A model generated the notes under the pieces. That model saw only the letters and a program-made list of their open reading frames with translations, ran no database searches and was not told where the DNA came from. Shown here piece by piece: positions 7,229 through 14,798 of a stretch of DNA of 42,641 nt (position 1 is its first letter; every line of letters begins with the position of its first letter). Source of the stretch: Phenylobacterium sp. Root700 (lineage in GTDB: Bacteria > Pseudomonadota > Alphaproteobacteria > Caulobacterales > Caulobacteraceae); contig NZ_LMHT01000031.1 of NCBI RefSeq assembly GCF_001429025.1, positions 1-42,641 on the forward strand, given 5' to 3'. A program made the position numbers and the translations under genes.

Positions 7229-7894
7229 ATGCGGGTCAATCTTGAGGCCAGGGCCGCGGCTGCCGAGAACCGCAAGGCGCAGACCCGTGAGCGCTTGCTG
7301 GACGCCGCCGTCGCGGTGATCGGCGAGAAGGGCCCGGACGCGGCCTCGATCGAGGACTTCGTGGCCGCCGCCAACGTGTCGCGCGGCACCTTCTACAACT
7401 ACTTCCCGACGACAGAGGACCTGCTGCGGGCTGTCCGGCGCAAGCTGATAGACGCCCTGACGATCGTCCTCGACGCCCATCTCCCGTCCTCCATTCCAGC
7501 CGCCGAGCGGCTCGCCACCCGCCTGCACAGCCACTACGCCCTGGTCAGCAGCGATCCGGCCTGGGGCTGGGTGGTCATGCGGCTGGAGGCGACACGGCTC
7601 GGCCGGACCAACGCAATGGAGGTGAGCCTCGACCGCATGTATCAGGAGGGCGTCGCCACCGGCGTGTTCCGCGACCTCGACCCCGTCGCCGTCCGCAGCG
7701 TGATCTTCGGAACCAGCCGAATGGTGCAGCGGGACATCCTGATGGGTCTGGCGCCCCCCGGACACCAGGAGCGCGTCGTCGCCATCCTGCTCACCACCTT
7801 CGGCCTGCCGCCGCAGGAGGCCGAGCGCATCAGCGCCGAGTCCGCGCGCCGCGCCGCCGAGATCCAGGCCAAGAGCCGCCAGCGCGCAGCCTGA
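7229..7894 (+). CDS. TetR-family transcriptional regulator
   Basis: A 221-aa TetR-type repressor. The helix-turn-helix is typical: RERLLDAAVAVIGEKG, then SIEDFVAAANVSRGTFYNYF at about residues 42-61. The C-terminal ligand domain (about 75-195) has no recognisable subfamily signature, and the last 25 residues are a charged helix. It follows the 87-aa gene by 14 bases and has no clear ribosome site, suggesting coupled translation. The palindrome in the promoter at 6819-6851 is the likely operator. An inverted repeat right after its stop (7895-7922) may be another site or the transcript end. Confidence 0.87.
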   Translation: MRVNLEARAAAAENRKAQTRERLLDAAVAVIGEKGPDAASIEDFVAAANVSRGTFYNYFPTTEDLLRAVRRKLIDALTIVLDAHLPSSIPAAERLATRLHSHYALVSSDPAWGWVVMRLEATRLGRTNAMEVSLDRMYQEGVATGVFRDLDPVAVRSVIFGTSRMVQRDILMGLAPPGHQERVVAILLTTFGLPPQEAERISAESARRAAEIQAKSRQRAA

Positions 7895-7922
7895 CGTCAC
7901 ATTACAAGCCCGTCATGTGACG
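7895..7922. promoter_or_regulatory. Inverted repeat between tetR and the M3 peptidase gene
   Basis: CGTCACAT (7895-7902) and its exact complement ATGTGACG (7915-7922) surround a 12-base loop, immediately after the tetR stop and 56 bases before the next ATG. No T run follows. It may be a hairpin at the end of the tetR message or a protein-binding palindrome for the downstream gene; the sequence does not decide. Confidence 0.45.
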
Positions 7923-7978
7923 CCGGGAAGACTTGCCCCTAAGGTCCGCCGACCTCGATCAAGCTTCCTGGAGATCCC

Positions 7979-10099
7979 ATGCAACGGCGCACGTTCCTTG
8001 CCGCCTCCGGCGCCCTCGCCGCCGCCTCCGCGCTGCCCGTCGGCGCGCTCGCCCAGGCCGCGGCGCTGGCCATGACCGCGCAATGGACCGGCCCCTATGG
8101 CGGCGTCCCGGCCTTCGACAAGGTCCAGACCGCCGACTTCGTCCCGGCCCTCGACGCCGGCATGAAGGCCGAGCGCGGCGAGATCGACGCCATCGCGGGC
8201 GCCTCGGCCAAGCCGACCTTCGACAACACCATCGCCGCGCTTGAACGGTCGGCCGGGATGATCGACCGGGTCAGCACCTTCTACGGCGTCTGGAGCGGCA
8301 CCCTGTCGACGCCCGAGATGCGCGCCGTCGAGAAGGAGATGTCGCCCAAGCTCTCGGCCCACAGCGACGAAACCCTGCAGAACGCCAAGCTCTTCAAGCG
8401 CATCGAGGCGGTCTACAATGACCGCGCCAAGCTGACGCCCGAGCAGCAGCGCCTGACCTGGGTCTACTGGAACCGCTTCGTGCGGGCCGGCGCCAAGCTG
8501 TCGACCGCCGACAAGGCGCGCGTCGCCCAGATCAACCAGGAGCTGGCCGGCCTCTTCACCAACTTCAGCCAGAACCTGCTGGCCGACGAGACCGACTACG
8601 TCCTCTACCTGCGCACCGAGAGCGAACTGGCCGGCCTGCCCGACGACGTCCGGGCTGCGGCGGCGACCGCCGCCGAGGAGCGCGGCCGCAAGGGCGAGCA
8701 CGCCTTCCTGAACACCCGGTCCTCGATGGACCCGTTCCTGACCTATTCGGGCCGCCGCGACCTGCGCGAGAAGGTCTGGCGCACCTACTACAGCCGCGGC
8801 GACAACGGCGACGCCAAGGACAACAACGCCAACATCAAGAAGATCCTGAAGCTGCGCTACGAACGCGCCCGGCTGCTGGGCTTCCCGACCCACGCCCATT
8901 GGCGGCTCGACAACGCCATGGCCAAGACCCCGGACGCGGCCATGGAGCTGATGCTGCGGGTCTGGCCCTCGGCCGTCGCGCGGGTGAAGGAAGAGGTCGC
9001 CGAGATGCAGGCGATCGCTGACAAGGAGAAGTCGGGCGTCAAGATCGAGCCGTGGGACTACCGCTTCTACGCCGAGAAGGTGCGCAGCGCCCGCTACGAC
9101 CTCGATATGAACCAGATCAAGCCGTACATGCAGATGGAGAAGCTGCGCGAGGGCATGTTCTGGGCCGCGGGCCAGGTCTACGGCTTCAGCTTCGCGCAGG
9201 TCTCGGGCCTGCCCGTCGCCCATCCCGACATCCGCGTCTGGGAGGTGAAGGGCCGCGAGGGCCAGCACATCGGCCTCTGGTACTTCGACCCCTATGCGCG
9301 GACCGGCAAGCGCTCCGGCGCCTGGATGAACGCCTATCGTAACCAGGAGAAGTTCGACCGGCCGATCACCACGATCGTCTCGAACAACTCCAACTTCGTG
9401 AAGGGCTCCCCCGGCGAGCCGGTGCTGATCTCCTGGGACGACGCCGAGACCATGTTCCACGAGTTCGGCCACGCCATTCACGGCCTGAACTCCAACGTGA
9501 ACTACCCCACCGTTTCGGGCACCAACGTCGCCCGCGACTATGTGGAGTTCCCCAGCCAGATCAACGAGCACTGGCTGCCGACCCAGCAGGTGCTCTCGCA
9601 ATTCGCCCTGCACCATAAGACCGGCGAACCGATCCCCCAGGCCCTGGTCGACAAGCTGGAAAAGGCCAAGGCCTTCCGCCAGGGCTTCGACGTCACCGAG
9701 TACCTGTCCTCGGCGCTGATCGACATGAAGCTGCACCTGGCCGGCGGCGCCGACATCGATCCCGACGCCTTCGAGCGGGACGAACTGACCAAGCTGGGCA
9801 TGCCGGCCGAACTGGTCATGCGTCACCGCACGCCGCAGTTCGCCCACGTCTTCGCCTCCGACGGCTATTCGGCCGGCTACTACAGCTATCTGTGGTCGGA
9901 GACCCTGGCCCTGGACGTGGTCGACGCCTTCAAGGCTGCGCCGGGCGGCATGTACGACAAGGCCATGGCGGGAAAGCTGCACGACAACGTCATGAGCGTC
10001 GGCAACTCCATCGACCCGGCGATCGCCTATCGCAGCCTGATGGGCCGCGACGTCGACGTGAAGGCCTACCTCCGCGACAAGGGCTTCCCGACCGCCTGA
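7979..10099 (+). CDS. dcp: Exported M3-family zinc metallopeptidase (peptidyl-dipeptidase Dcp-like)
   Basis: A 706-aa thimet-oligopeptidase-family enzyme. The zinc site HEFGHAIH puts His494, Glu495 and His498, with later C-terminal motifs of Dcp proteins (HVFASDGYSAGYYSYLWSE). Such enzymes cleave short peptides, typically releasing C-terminal dipeptides. The N-terminus MQRRTFLAASGALAAAS is a twin-arginine-like signal (RRTFL) with likely cleavage near residues 25-27, so this copy acts in the periplasm, unlike cytoplasmic oligopeptidase A. Length fits Dcp (about 680) plus the signal. TGGAG precedes the ATG. The Dcp choice over other M3 members is moderately sure. Confidence 0.9.
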   Translation: MQRRTFLAASGALAAASALPVGALAQAAALAMTAQWTGPYGGVPAFDKVQTADFVPALDAGMKAERGEIDAIAGASAKPTFDNTIAALERSAGMIDRVSTFYGVWSGTLSTPEMRAVEKEMSPKLSAHSDETLQNAKLFKRIEAVYNDRAKLTPEQQRLTWVYWNRFVRAGAKLSTADKARVAQINQELAGLFTNFSQNLLADETDYVLYLRTESELAGLPDDVRAAAATAAEERGRKGEHAFLNTRSSMDPFLTYSGRRDLREKVWRTYYSRGDNGDAKDNNANIKKILKLRYERARLLGFPTHAHWRLDNAMAKTPDAAMELMLRVWPSAVARVKEEVAEMQAIADKEKSGVKIEPWDYRFYAEKVRSARYDLDMNQIKPYMQMEKLREGMFWAAGQVYGFSFAQVSGLPVAHPDIRVWEVKGREGQHIGLWYFDPYARTGKRSGAWMNAYRNQEKFDRPITTIVSNNSNFVKGSPGEPVLISWDDAETMFHEFGHAIHGLNSNVNYPTVSGTNVARDYVEFPSQINEHWLPTQQVLSQFALHHKTGEPIPQALVDKLEKAKAFRQGFDVTEYLSSALIDMKLHLAGGADIDPDAFERDELTKLGMPAELVMRHRTPQFAHVFASDGYSAGYYSYLWSETLALDVVDAFKAAPGGMYDKAMAGKLHDNVMSVGNSIDPAIAYRSLMGRDVDVKAYLRDKGFPTA

Positions 10100-10101
10100 C
10101 C

Positions 10102-10146
10102 GCAAAGCGCCATCCCGGATACTGCTTTGCGCTTTCCGGGATGGCG
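10102..10146 (+). terminator. Two mutually exclusive hairpins after the M3 peptidase gene
   Basis: A perfect 12-bp inverted repeat pairs 10108-10119 (CGCCATCCCGGA) with 10135-10146. A competing 7-bp pairing, GCAAAGC at 10102-10108 with GCTTTGC at 10124-10130, uses part of the same sequence. The long stem begins nine bases after the stop codon, which suits a transcript end, but there is no T run. The CATCCCGG...CCGGGATG core also looks like dispersed palindromes common in this group. Confidence 0.5.
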
Positions 10147-10285
10147 GCGCCCTGGGACGATACACAAGGTGATCGGCGCAATCCTCGCGCCGCCCTGGAA
10201 CGAAACAGCGCCCAGGCGCATTTTCCTGCAAAGCTTGTTGCGCCCCACTCCGGGGTGGCGACGTCATGCGTCAGGAATTTCGATC

Positions 10286-11089
10286 ATGCGCCCCTCGCAC
10301 ATCACCGCGGCCCTCCTGGCCGTCACGCTCGCCCTCCCGGTCTCGGCCGGCGCCCAGCCGACCATGCGCCAGGGCAACCCGCTGTCCTCGATCTTCGGCT
10401 GTGACGCCGGCGGCAACAAACAGGCTGGCGGCGCGGCGATCGGCGGCGTGCTGGGCGGCGTGCTCGGCAACAACCTGGCCAAGAACGAGCGCGGCCTGGG
10501 CACCGTGCTTGGCGCGGCGGCCGGCGCGGCGGCGGGCTCCTACATCGGCTGCCGGATGCAGCGCAGCGACCAGCAGAAGGCCCAGTACGCGACCCAGAAC
10601 GCGCTCGATCGCGGCGGCTACCAGACCTGGAACAACCCCGAGACCGGCGCCTCCGGCGACGTCCGGGTGGTCAATAACAACAGCTCCTATGGCGGCCCGG
10701 TCTCGATGAGCGGCATGCGCTTCGCCCCCGGCGTCGAACCGGCGGCCAGCTACGCCTCAGCGGGCGGCAGCTATCGGTCCAGCAGCACGGTCAATCTACG
10801 CGGCGGCCCGTCGACCTCCGCGCCGGTCGTCGGCAAGCTGCGCGCTGGCGAGAACATCGAGGCCCTGGCCCGCGTCACCGGCGGCAACTGGCTGCTGGCC
10901 GGCCGCAACGGCACTGCGATCGGCTATGTCGCCGAGAGCGTCGTGCGTCCGGTGGGCGGATCCTACGCCGGCGGCAATTCCAACTGCCGCACCTTCGACC
11001 AGACCATCCGCACCCAGGGCGGCTCCCCGGAAACCCAGCGCTACACGGCCTGCAAGGGCTCCAACGGCGAGTGGGTCGTCCAGAGCTAA
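10286..11089 (+). CDS. Envelope protein with glycine-zipper and SH3 domain
   Basis: A 267-aa exported protein. A signal peptide (residues 1-23, cleavage after AGA) is followed by a glycine-zipper region (about 47-88, repeats such as GGVLGGVLG and GAAAGAAAG) of the kind found in outer-membrane-associated proteins, and a bacterial SH3 domain (about 163-222, STVNLRGGPSTSAPVVGKL) that may bind cell-wall peptide. The ATG at 10286 is chosen because AGGAA lies eight bases upstream and the signal peptide starts there; the frame stays open further up without supporting signals. Cys39, Cys89 and two C-terminal Cys could form disulfides. Role unknown, probably envelope structure. Confidence 0.8.
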   Translation: MRPSHITAALLAVTLALPVSAGAQPTMRQGNPLSSIFGCDAGGNKQAGGAAIGGVLGGVLGNNLAKNERGLGTVLGAAAGAAAGSYIGCRMQRSDQQKAQYATQNALDRGGYQTWNNPETGASGDVRVVNNNSSYGGPVSMSGMRFAPGVEPAASYASAGGSYRSSSTVNLRGGPSTSAPVVGKLRAGENIEALARVTGGNWLLAGRNGTAIGYVAESVVRPVGGSYAGGNSNCRTFDQTIRTQGGSPETQRYTACKGSNGEWVVQS

Positions 11090-11095
11090 GGCGCT

Positions 11096-11569
11096 CTACC
11101 GCTCCACCAGGGCGTCAGGGTGACGGTCGGGCACGAGGTTCAGTTGGACCCCGTGCTCCAGATACGCCTTGGCGCCCGCGAGCAGCAGGCTGAAGCCCTC
11201 CATCGCATCCAGCGCCTGGGCCACCTGCTCGTCGCCAGTTCCGGCGAAGCCGGAATTGGTGATCGTGACCATGGTCTGGTCCTCGCCTCGCGCCTCGAAG
11301 ATCCACTCAATGGTGGTGGGCGGTTCGCCCCACTGAACGAGGATCCGGCGGCCGAGATCGACCGCCGTCACGCTCACCTGCGCCGAGGCGCCGTACATCT
11401 CCCAGTCCCAGCGGACCTTGGCGCCCGGCGTCAACCGGCTGCTGCCCTTCGAGAACCAGAATTTCGACGTGACGGCCGGGTCGGCGAAGGCTTCGAACAC
11501 TTCGCCAGACGGCCTGCGGATCAACATGCCGGTCTTGGCCGCCGGCGCGATCTGAATATCCACGAACAC
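11096..11569 (-). CDS. AHSA1/SRPBCC domain protein
   Basis: A 157-aa single-domain protein of the Aha1 C-terminal-like (AHSA1) SRPBCC family: opening VFEAFADPAVTSKFWFSKGS, middle VRWDWEMYGASAQVSVTAVD and a C-terminal helix WIFEARGEDQT...MEGFSLLLAGAKAYLEHG. Bacterial members are often encoded beside an ArsR-type repressor and bind unknown small ligands. It is third in an ArsR-AHSA1-AHSA1 run, 15 bases after the previous gene. No export signal. It differs clearly from the first AHSA1 protein, so this is not a recent duplication. Confidence 0.8.
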   Translation of the reverse strand: MFVDIQIAPAAKTGMLIRRPSGEVFEAFADPAVTSKFWFSKGSSRLTPGAKVRWDWEMYGASAQVSVTAVDLGRRILVQWGEPPTTIEWIFEARGEDQTMVTITNSGFAGTGDEQVAQALDAMEGFSLLLAGAKAYLEHGVQLNLVPDRHPDALVER

Positions 11570-11584
11570 CTCCTAGGCGGCCGC

Positions 11585-12040
11585 TCAGGCCCAGATATTA
11601 CCTTCGAGCGGCCGGCCGGTCTCCAGCAGGGTCTTGAGATTGGACAGCACCCCCGGCCAGCCCCTGGCGATGCCGCTGGCCATCCCCGACCCGGCTTCCA
11701 GGTCGCTGTGGGTCACGGTCAGCCTAGCGTTGGGGCCCACGGGCTGGATATCGAAGGTCACCTTCGAGTGCCGGGACTCGTCCTGCGGGTCGGTCGGCGT
11801 GCCCCAGGTGATGACCATACGGCTCGGCGGATCGATCTCGACCACCGTGCCGATCAGATCGACCGTGCCGTCCTCGTCCAGACGCACATGCCGCCAGGGC
11901 GAGCCCTGCTTCCAGTCGGAGACATTGTAGTGTTCCCAATAGGCCTTGGTCAGGTCGCGCTCGATTAGGGCGTTCCAGACGGTGTCCGGGCTGGCGGCGA
12001 TGTAGACGACATAGACAAAGTTCGGGGCGAGTTCAGGCAC
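11585..12040 (-). CDS. AHSA1/SRPBCC domain protein, translationally coupled to ArsR
   Basis: A 151-aa SRPBCC protein of the AHSA1 family, with the usual opening VYIAASPDTVWNALIERDLTKAYWEHY and closing helix GWPGVLSNLKTLLETG. The GTG at 12040 is chosen because AGGAGA precedes it and the protein then begins just before its first strand. A longer frame reaching 12121 would overlap the ArsR gene by 89 bases. With the GTG start it overlaps the ArsR stop by eight bases, so the two are probably coupled. The ArsR-SRPBCC pairing is common in bacteria and generally autorepressed; the ligand is unknown. Confidence 0.85.
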   Translation of the reverse strand: MPELAPNFVYVVYIAASPDTVWNALIERDLTKAYWEHYNVSDWKQGSPWRHVRLDEDGTVDLIGTVVEIDPPSRMVITWGTPTDPQDESRHSKVTFDIQPVGPNARLTVTHSDLEAGSGMASGIARGWPGVLSNLKTLLETGRPLEGNIWA

Positions 12041-12362
12041 GACGCTTCTCCTGCGCAGCTTTTTCGATCTGGTCTTTGAAATCGGTGAGGGCGTCCAACC
12101 GGGCGTCCTCGAACTTGCCAACCCAGCGGCGGACGATCTCGCCGATCGGCACGGGGTTCAGATAGTGCAGCTTCTCGCGGCCGCGCCGCACGACGCTGAC
12201 CAGGTTGGCCGCTTCCAGGATGCCCAGGTGCTTGGCCACCGCCTGCCGCGACATCGGCAGGCCCGCCGTCAACTCGGCCAGGGTCTGGCCGTTGCGGGCG
12301 AACAGCGCATCGAGCAAAGCGCGGCGGCTTTCATCGGCAAGGGCGCGGAAGACGTCATCCAT
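12033..12362 (-). CDS. ArsR-family repressor paired with SRPBCC proteins
   Basis: A 109-aa winged-helix repressor: MDDVFRALADESRRALLDAL, then LAELTAGLPMSRQAVAKHLG as the recognition helix at about 30-49. It lacks a cysteine metal site (no CxC motif), so it is not a metal sensor but one of the ArsR proteins found with SRPBCC partners. I chose the ATG at 12362 over an in-frame TTG at 12380 because a promoter places the transcript start close to this ATG, suggesting a leaderless message. A palindrome in the promoter spacer is its likely operator. Confidence 0.87.
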   Translation of the reverse strand: MDDVFRALADESRRALLDALFARNGQTLAELTAGLPMSRQAVAKHLGILEAANLVSVVRRGREKLHYLNPVPIGEIVRRWVGKFEDARLDALTDFKDQIEKAAQEKRRA

Positions 12363-12369
12363 GACGAGA

Positions 12370-12399
12370 ACAATAGGCAACCATTTAGTTGCATGTCAA
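12370..12399 (-). promoter_or_regulatory. ArsR promoter with operator in the spacer, predicted leaderless transcript
   Basis: Read on the - strand, TTGACA (12399-12394) and TATTGT (12375-12370) are 18 bases apart. The spacer contains GCAAC-N6-GTTGC (12377-12392), a palindrome of the type seen upstream of ArsR-SRPBCC pairs. A start site six to eight bases beyond the -10 would fall on the ATG at 12362. Confidence 0.6.
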
Positions 12400-12410
12400 T
12401 CACCCCATTC

Positions 12411-12453
12411 GTCATCCTCCGGGCTCGCGGAAGCGAGATCCGGGGGACCCAAG
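12411..12453. repeat. REP-like intergenic palindrome
   Basis: The stretch begins gtcatcctccggg and ends ccgggggaccca, with a stem CTCGC (12424-12428) / GCGAG (12433-12437) closed by a GGAA loop of the GNRA type and an outer CCGG/CCGG pairing. Short elements reading gtcatcc...ggaccca are common between genes in Caulobacterales. Only this full copy is seen here. Confidence 0.45.
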
Positions 12454-12531
12454 CTGAGGTGCCTGGAACGCTCGTCTTGACCTAAACCGTCCACAGGCGC
12501 ATAAGCGCGCCCTTCTGGCGCATAGCATTCG

Positions 12532-12612
12532 CGCCCTCCACCGCCACGACCCCCACGACTGATGTGGGACGAGGGCGGAGAGGCCCCCCGTCGACGTGAT
12601 CGTCCACGGGGG
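12532..12612 (+). promoter_or_regulatory. Hairpin-rich leader upstream of ffh
   Basis: Two structures precede ffh. The first pairs CGCCCTC (12532-12538) with GAGGGCG (12571-12577) and nests CCCAC (12552-12556) / GTGGG (12564-12568). The second pairs CCCCCGT (12585-12591) with ACGGGGG (12606-12612) and, across a C/C mismatch, GACG (12593-12596) with CGTC (12601-12604), closed by TGAT. It ends 31 bases before the GTG, just ahead of the ribosome site. The 12400-12643 gap contains no gene; it holds the REP-like element and this leader. Confidence 0.5.
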
Positions 12613-12643
12613 TCGATTGCGTTTGGGCCGATAGGAGTTCCGC

Positions 12644-14170
12644 GTGTTCGACGCACTTACAGATCGGCTTTCCGGGGTATTCGACCGCCTCTCGGGGCGT
12701 GGCGTACTTTCGGAAAAGGACATCGACGAAGCCCTGCGCGAGGTGCGTGTCGCCTTGCTCGAGGCCGACGTCGCCCTGCCGGTCGTTCGTGAGTTCATCG
12801 CCAAGGCCAAGGAACGGGCCACCGGCGAAGAGGTGATCCGCTCGATCCGCCCCGCCGACCAGGTGGTCAAGATCACCTATGACGGCCTGATCGAGATGCT
12901 GGGCGGCGAGGAGCCCGAGGGCCTGAACCTCGCGCTGAACCCGCCGACCGTGATCCTGATGGCCGGCCTGCAAGGCTCGGGTAAGACCACCACCGCCGGC
13001 AAGCTGGCGCTGAAGCTGGCCAAGGACCGCAAGAAGGTCCTGCTGGCTTCGCTTGACACCCGCCGGCCCGCCGCCATGGAGCAGCTCGCCCTGCTGGCGA
13101 CCCAGGCCGGCGTCGAGAGCCTGCCGATCGTCGCCGGACAAGCGGCCACCGACATCGCCAAGCGCGCCATGTCGGCCGCGCGCCTGCAGGGCTACGACGT
13201 CCTGATCCTCGACACCGCCGGGCGCACGACGCTCGACGAGGCGATGATGAGCGAGGCGGCCGAGATCGCTCGGATTTCCAGCCCCGCCGAAACCCTGCTG
13301 GTCGCCGACAGCCTGACCGGCCAGGACGCGGTTCGCACCGCCAAGGCCTTCCACGAACGCCTGCCGCTGACCGGCCTGGTCCTGACCCGGGCCGACGGCG
13401 ACGGCCGCGGCGGCGCGGCGCTGTCGATGCGCGCGGTCACCGGCCTGCCGATCAAGTTCCTCGGCGTCTCGGAAAAGATCGACGGCCTGGACGTGTTCGA
13501 CGCCCGCCGGGTCGCGGGCCGGATCCTGGGTCAAGGCGACGTCGTCGCCCTGGTCGAGAAGGCCGCCCAGGACCTGGACGTGGCCAAGACCGAGGCCATG
13601 GCCAAGAAGCTGGCCAAGGGCCAGTTCGACCTCGACATGATGTCCGAGCAGTTCGCCCAGATGAAGAAGATGGGCGGCATGGAAGGCCTGATGGGCATGC
13701 TGCCTGGCGTCCAGAAGGCCAAGAAGCAGCTCGCCGAAGCCAACATCTCCGACAAGACCCTCGACCGCCAGCAGGCGATCATCTCCTCGATGACCAAGCT
13801 GGAGCGGAAGAAGCCCGACATCCTGCAGGCCTCGCGCAAGCGCCGCATCGCCAAGGGCGCGGGCGTCGACGTGGCCGAGGTCAACCGCCTGCTCAAGCAG
13901 CATCGCCAGATGGCCGACGCCTTCAAGATGATGAGCCGTGACGGCGGCAAGGGCTTCGCCCGTATGGCCGGCATGATGGGCGGCGGCGGCGGTATGGACC
14001 GTTTGAAAGCCTTGGGCGGCGGCAAGATGCCGGCGCCCGATACGAAACAACTGGAAGAACTCGGCAAGCTCGCCGGTCAGCCGGGCGGCCTGCCCGGTCT
14101 CGGCTCGGGCCTCCCGAAGCTTCCGGGCCTCGGCGGTCTGCCGGGCCTCAACCCCTTCAAGAAATCCTAG
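12644..14170 (+). CDS. ffh: Signal recognition particle protein Ffh
   Basis: The 508-aa SRP54 GTPase binds SRP RNA and signal peptides and delivers ribosomes to FtsY. It has an N domain (1-90), a G domain with P-loop GLQGSGKTT (108-116), DTAGRT (190-195) and TRADGDGRGG (248-257), and a methionine-rich M domain (about 305-445; MGGMEGLMGMLPG, then the RNA-binding SRKRRIAKGAG). The G4 region reads TRAD instead of the common TKLD. The last 60 residues are a Gly/Pro/Leu-rich tail. It starts at GTG behind TAGGAG. First gene of the block ending with rplS. Confidence 0.96.
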   Translation: MFDALTDRLSGVFDRLSGRGVLSEKDIDEALREVRVALLEADVALPVVREFIAKAKERATGEEVIRSIRPADQVVKITYDGLIEMLGGEEPEGLNLALNPPTVILMAGLQGSGKTTTAGKLALKLAKDRKKVLLASLDTRRPAAMEQLALLATQAGVESLPIVAGQAATDIAKRAMSAARLQGYDVLILDTAGRTTLDEAMMSEAAEIARISSPAETLLVADSLTGQDAVRTAKAFHERLPLTGLVLTRADGDGRGGAALSMRAVTGLPIKFLGVSEKIDGLDVFDARRVAGRILGQGDVVALVEKAAQDLDVAKTEAMAKKLAKGQFDLDMMSEQFAQMKKMGGMEGLMGMLPGVQKAKKQLAEANISDKTLDRQQAIISSMTKLERKKPDILQASRKRRIAKGAGVDVAEVNRLLKQHRQMADAFKMMSRDGGKGFARMAGMMGGGGGMDRLKALGGGKMPAPDTKQLEELGKLAGQPGGLPGLGSGLPKLPGLGGLPGLNPFKKS

Positions 14171-14190
14171 AGCTTACAAAGGACTAACCC

Positions 14191-14769
14191 ATGCTCAAGA
14201 TTCGTCTCGCCCGTGGCGGCGCCAAGAAGCGCCCCTACTACTCGATCGTCGTCGCCGACAGCCACTCGCCCCGCGACGGCCGTTTCATCGAGAAGGTCGG
14301 CGCCTACAACCCGATGCTGAAGAAGGAAGATCCGACGCGCGTCGTGCTGAAGATCGAACGCATCCAAGAGTGGATCGGCAAGGGCGCCCAGCCGACCGAC
14401 CGCGTCGCTCGCTTCCTGGCCCAAGCTGGCCTGGTGAAGTGGGAACACGGCAACAACCCGAAGAAGGCCGAGCCGGGCCAAAAGGCCAAGGAACGTGCTG
14501 AAGAGCGCGCTCAACGCGAAGCCGACCGCGCCGCGGCCGCCGCCGAAGCCGCCGCTCAGCCGGCTCCGGAACCGGAACCCGTCGTCGAAGAAGCCCCGGC
14601 CGTCGAGGCGCCCGCCGCCGAAGCCCCGGTTGCTGAAGAAGCTCCCGCTGCTGAAGAAGCCCCCGCTGCTGAAGCTGCTCCGGCCGCTGAAGAAGCTCCG
14701 GCCGCTGAAGAAGCTCCGGCCGCTGCTGAAGAAGCCGCTCCGGCCGACGCCGAAAAGACCGAAGGCTAA
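14191..14769 (+). CDS. rpsP: 30S ribosomal protein S16 with long Ala/Glu/Pro C-terminal extension
   Basis: The first 85 residues are a normal S16 ([41 protein letters not shown]), a 30S assembly protein. E. coli S16 ends near residue 82; here the protein runs to 192. The extension is first basic and helical (about 88-115), then built of near-repeats of [12 protein letters not shown], very acidic and probably disordered. The repeat DNA uses many GCT alanine codons, unlike neighbouring genes. AAGGA precedes the ATG, 20 bases after ffh. Confidence 0.97.
   Translation: MLKIRLARGGAKKRPYYSIVVADSHSPRDGRFIEKVGAYNPMLKKEDPTRVVLKIERIQEWIGKGAQPTDRVARFLAQAGLVKWEHGNNPKKAEPGQKAKERAEERAQREADRAAAAAEAAAQPAPEPEPVVEEAPAVEAPAAEAPVAEEAPAAEEAPAAEAAPAAEEAPAAEEAPAAAEEAAPADAEKTEG
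14631..14750 (+). repeat. Imperfect tandem repeat encoding the S16 tail
   Basis: Units resembling gctgaagaagctccggcc recur with 15-21 base spacing; two adjacent copies near 14686-14721 are identical over 18 bases. The array keeps the reading frame, so length changes by slippage would alter only the number of Glu-Ala-Pro blocks in the S16 tail. Confidence 0.7.
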
Positions 14770-14798
14770 GCCTTCATGCTGCGAGGAGAAGTTTACGC

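Noticed and set aside
7913..10267. A 784-codon open frame on the - strand opposite the M3 peptidase
   Set aside because: It is the antisense of a clear M3 peptidase gene and has the His/Gly/Val/Arg-rich composition produced by reading GC-rich coding DNA backwards; no motif or ribosome site supports it.
12400..12643. Possible SRP RNA gene next to ffh
   Set aside because: The conserved SRP RNA loop sequence (GGAAGGAAGCA-like or its alphaproteobacterial version) is not present.
12482..14050. A 522-codon open frame opposite ffh
   Set aside because: Antisense of a conserved gene, low-complexity composition, no recognisable domain.
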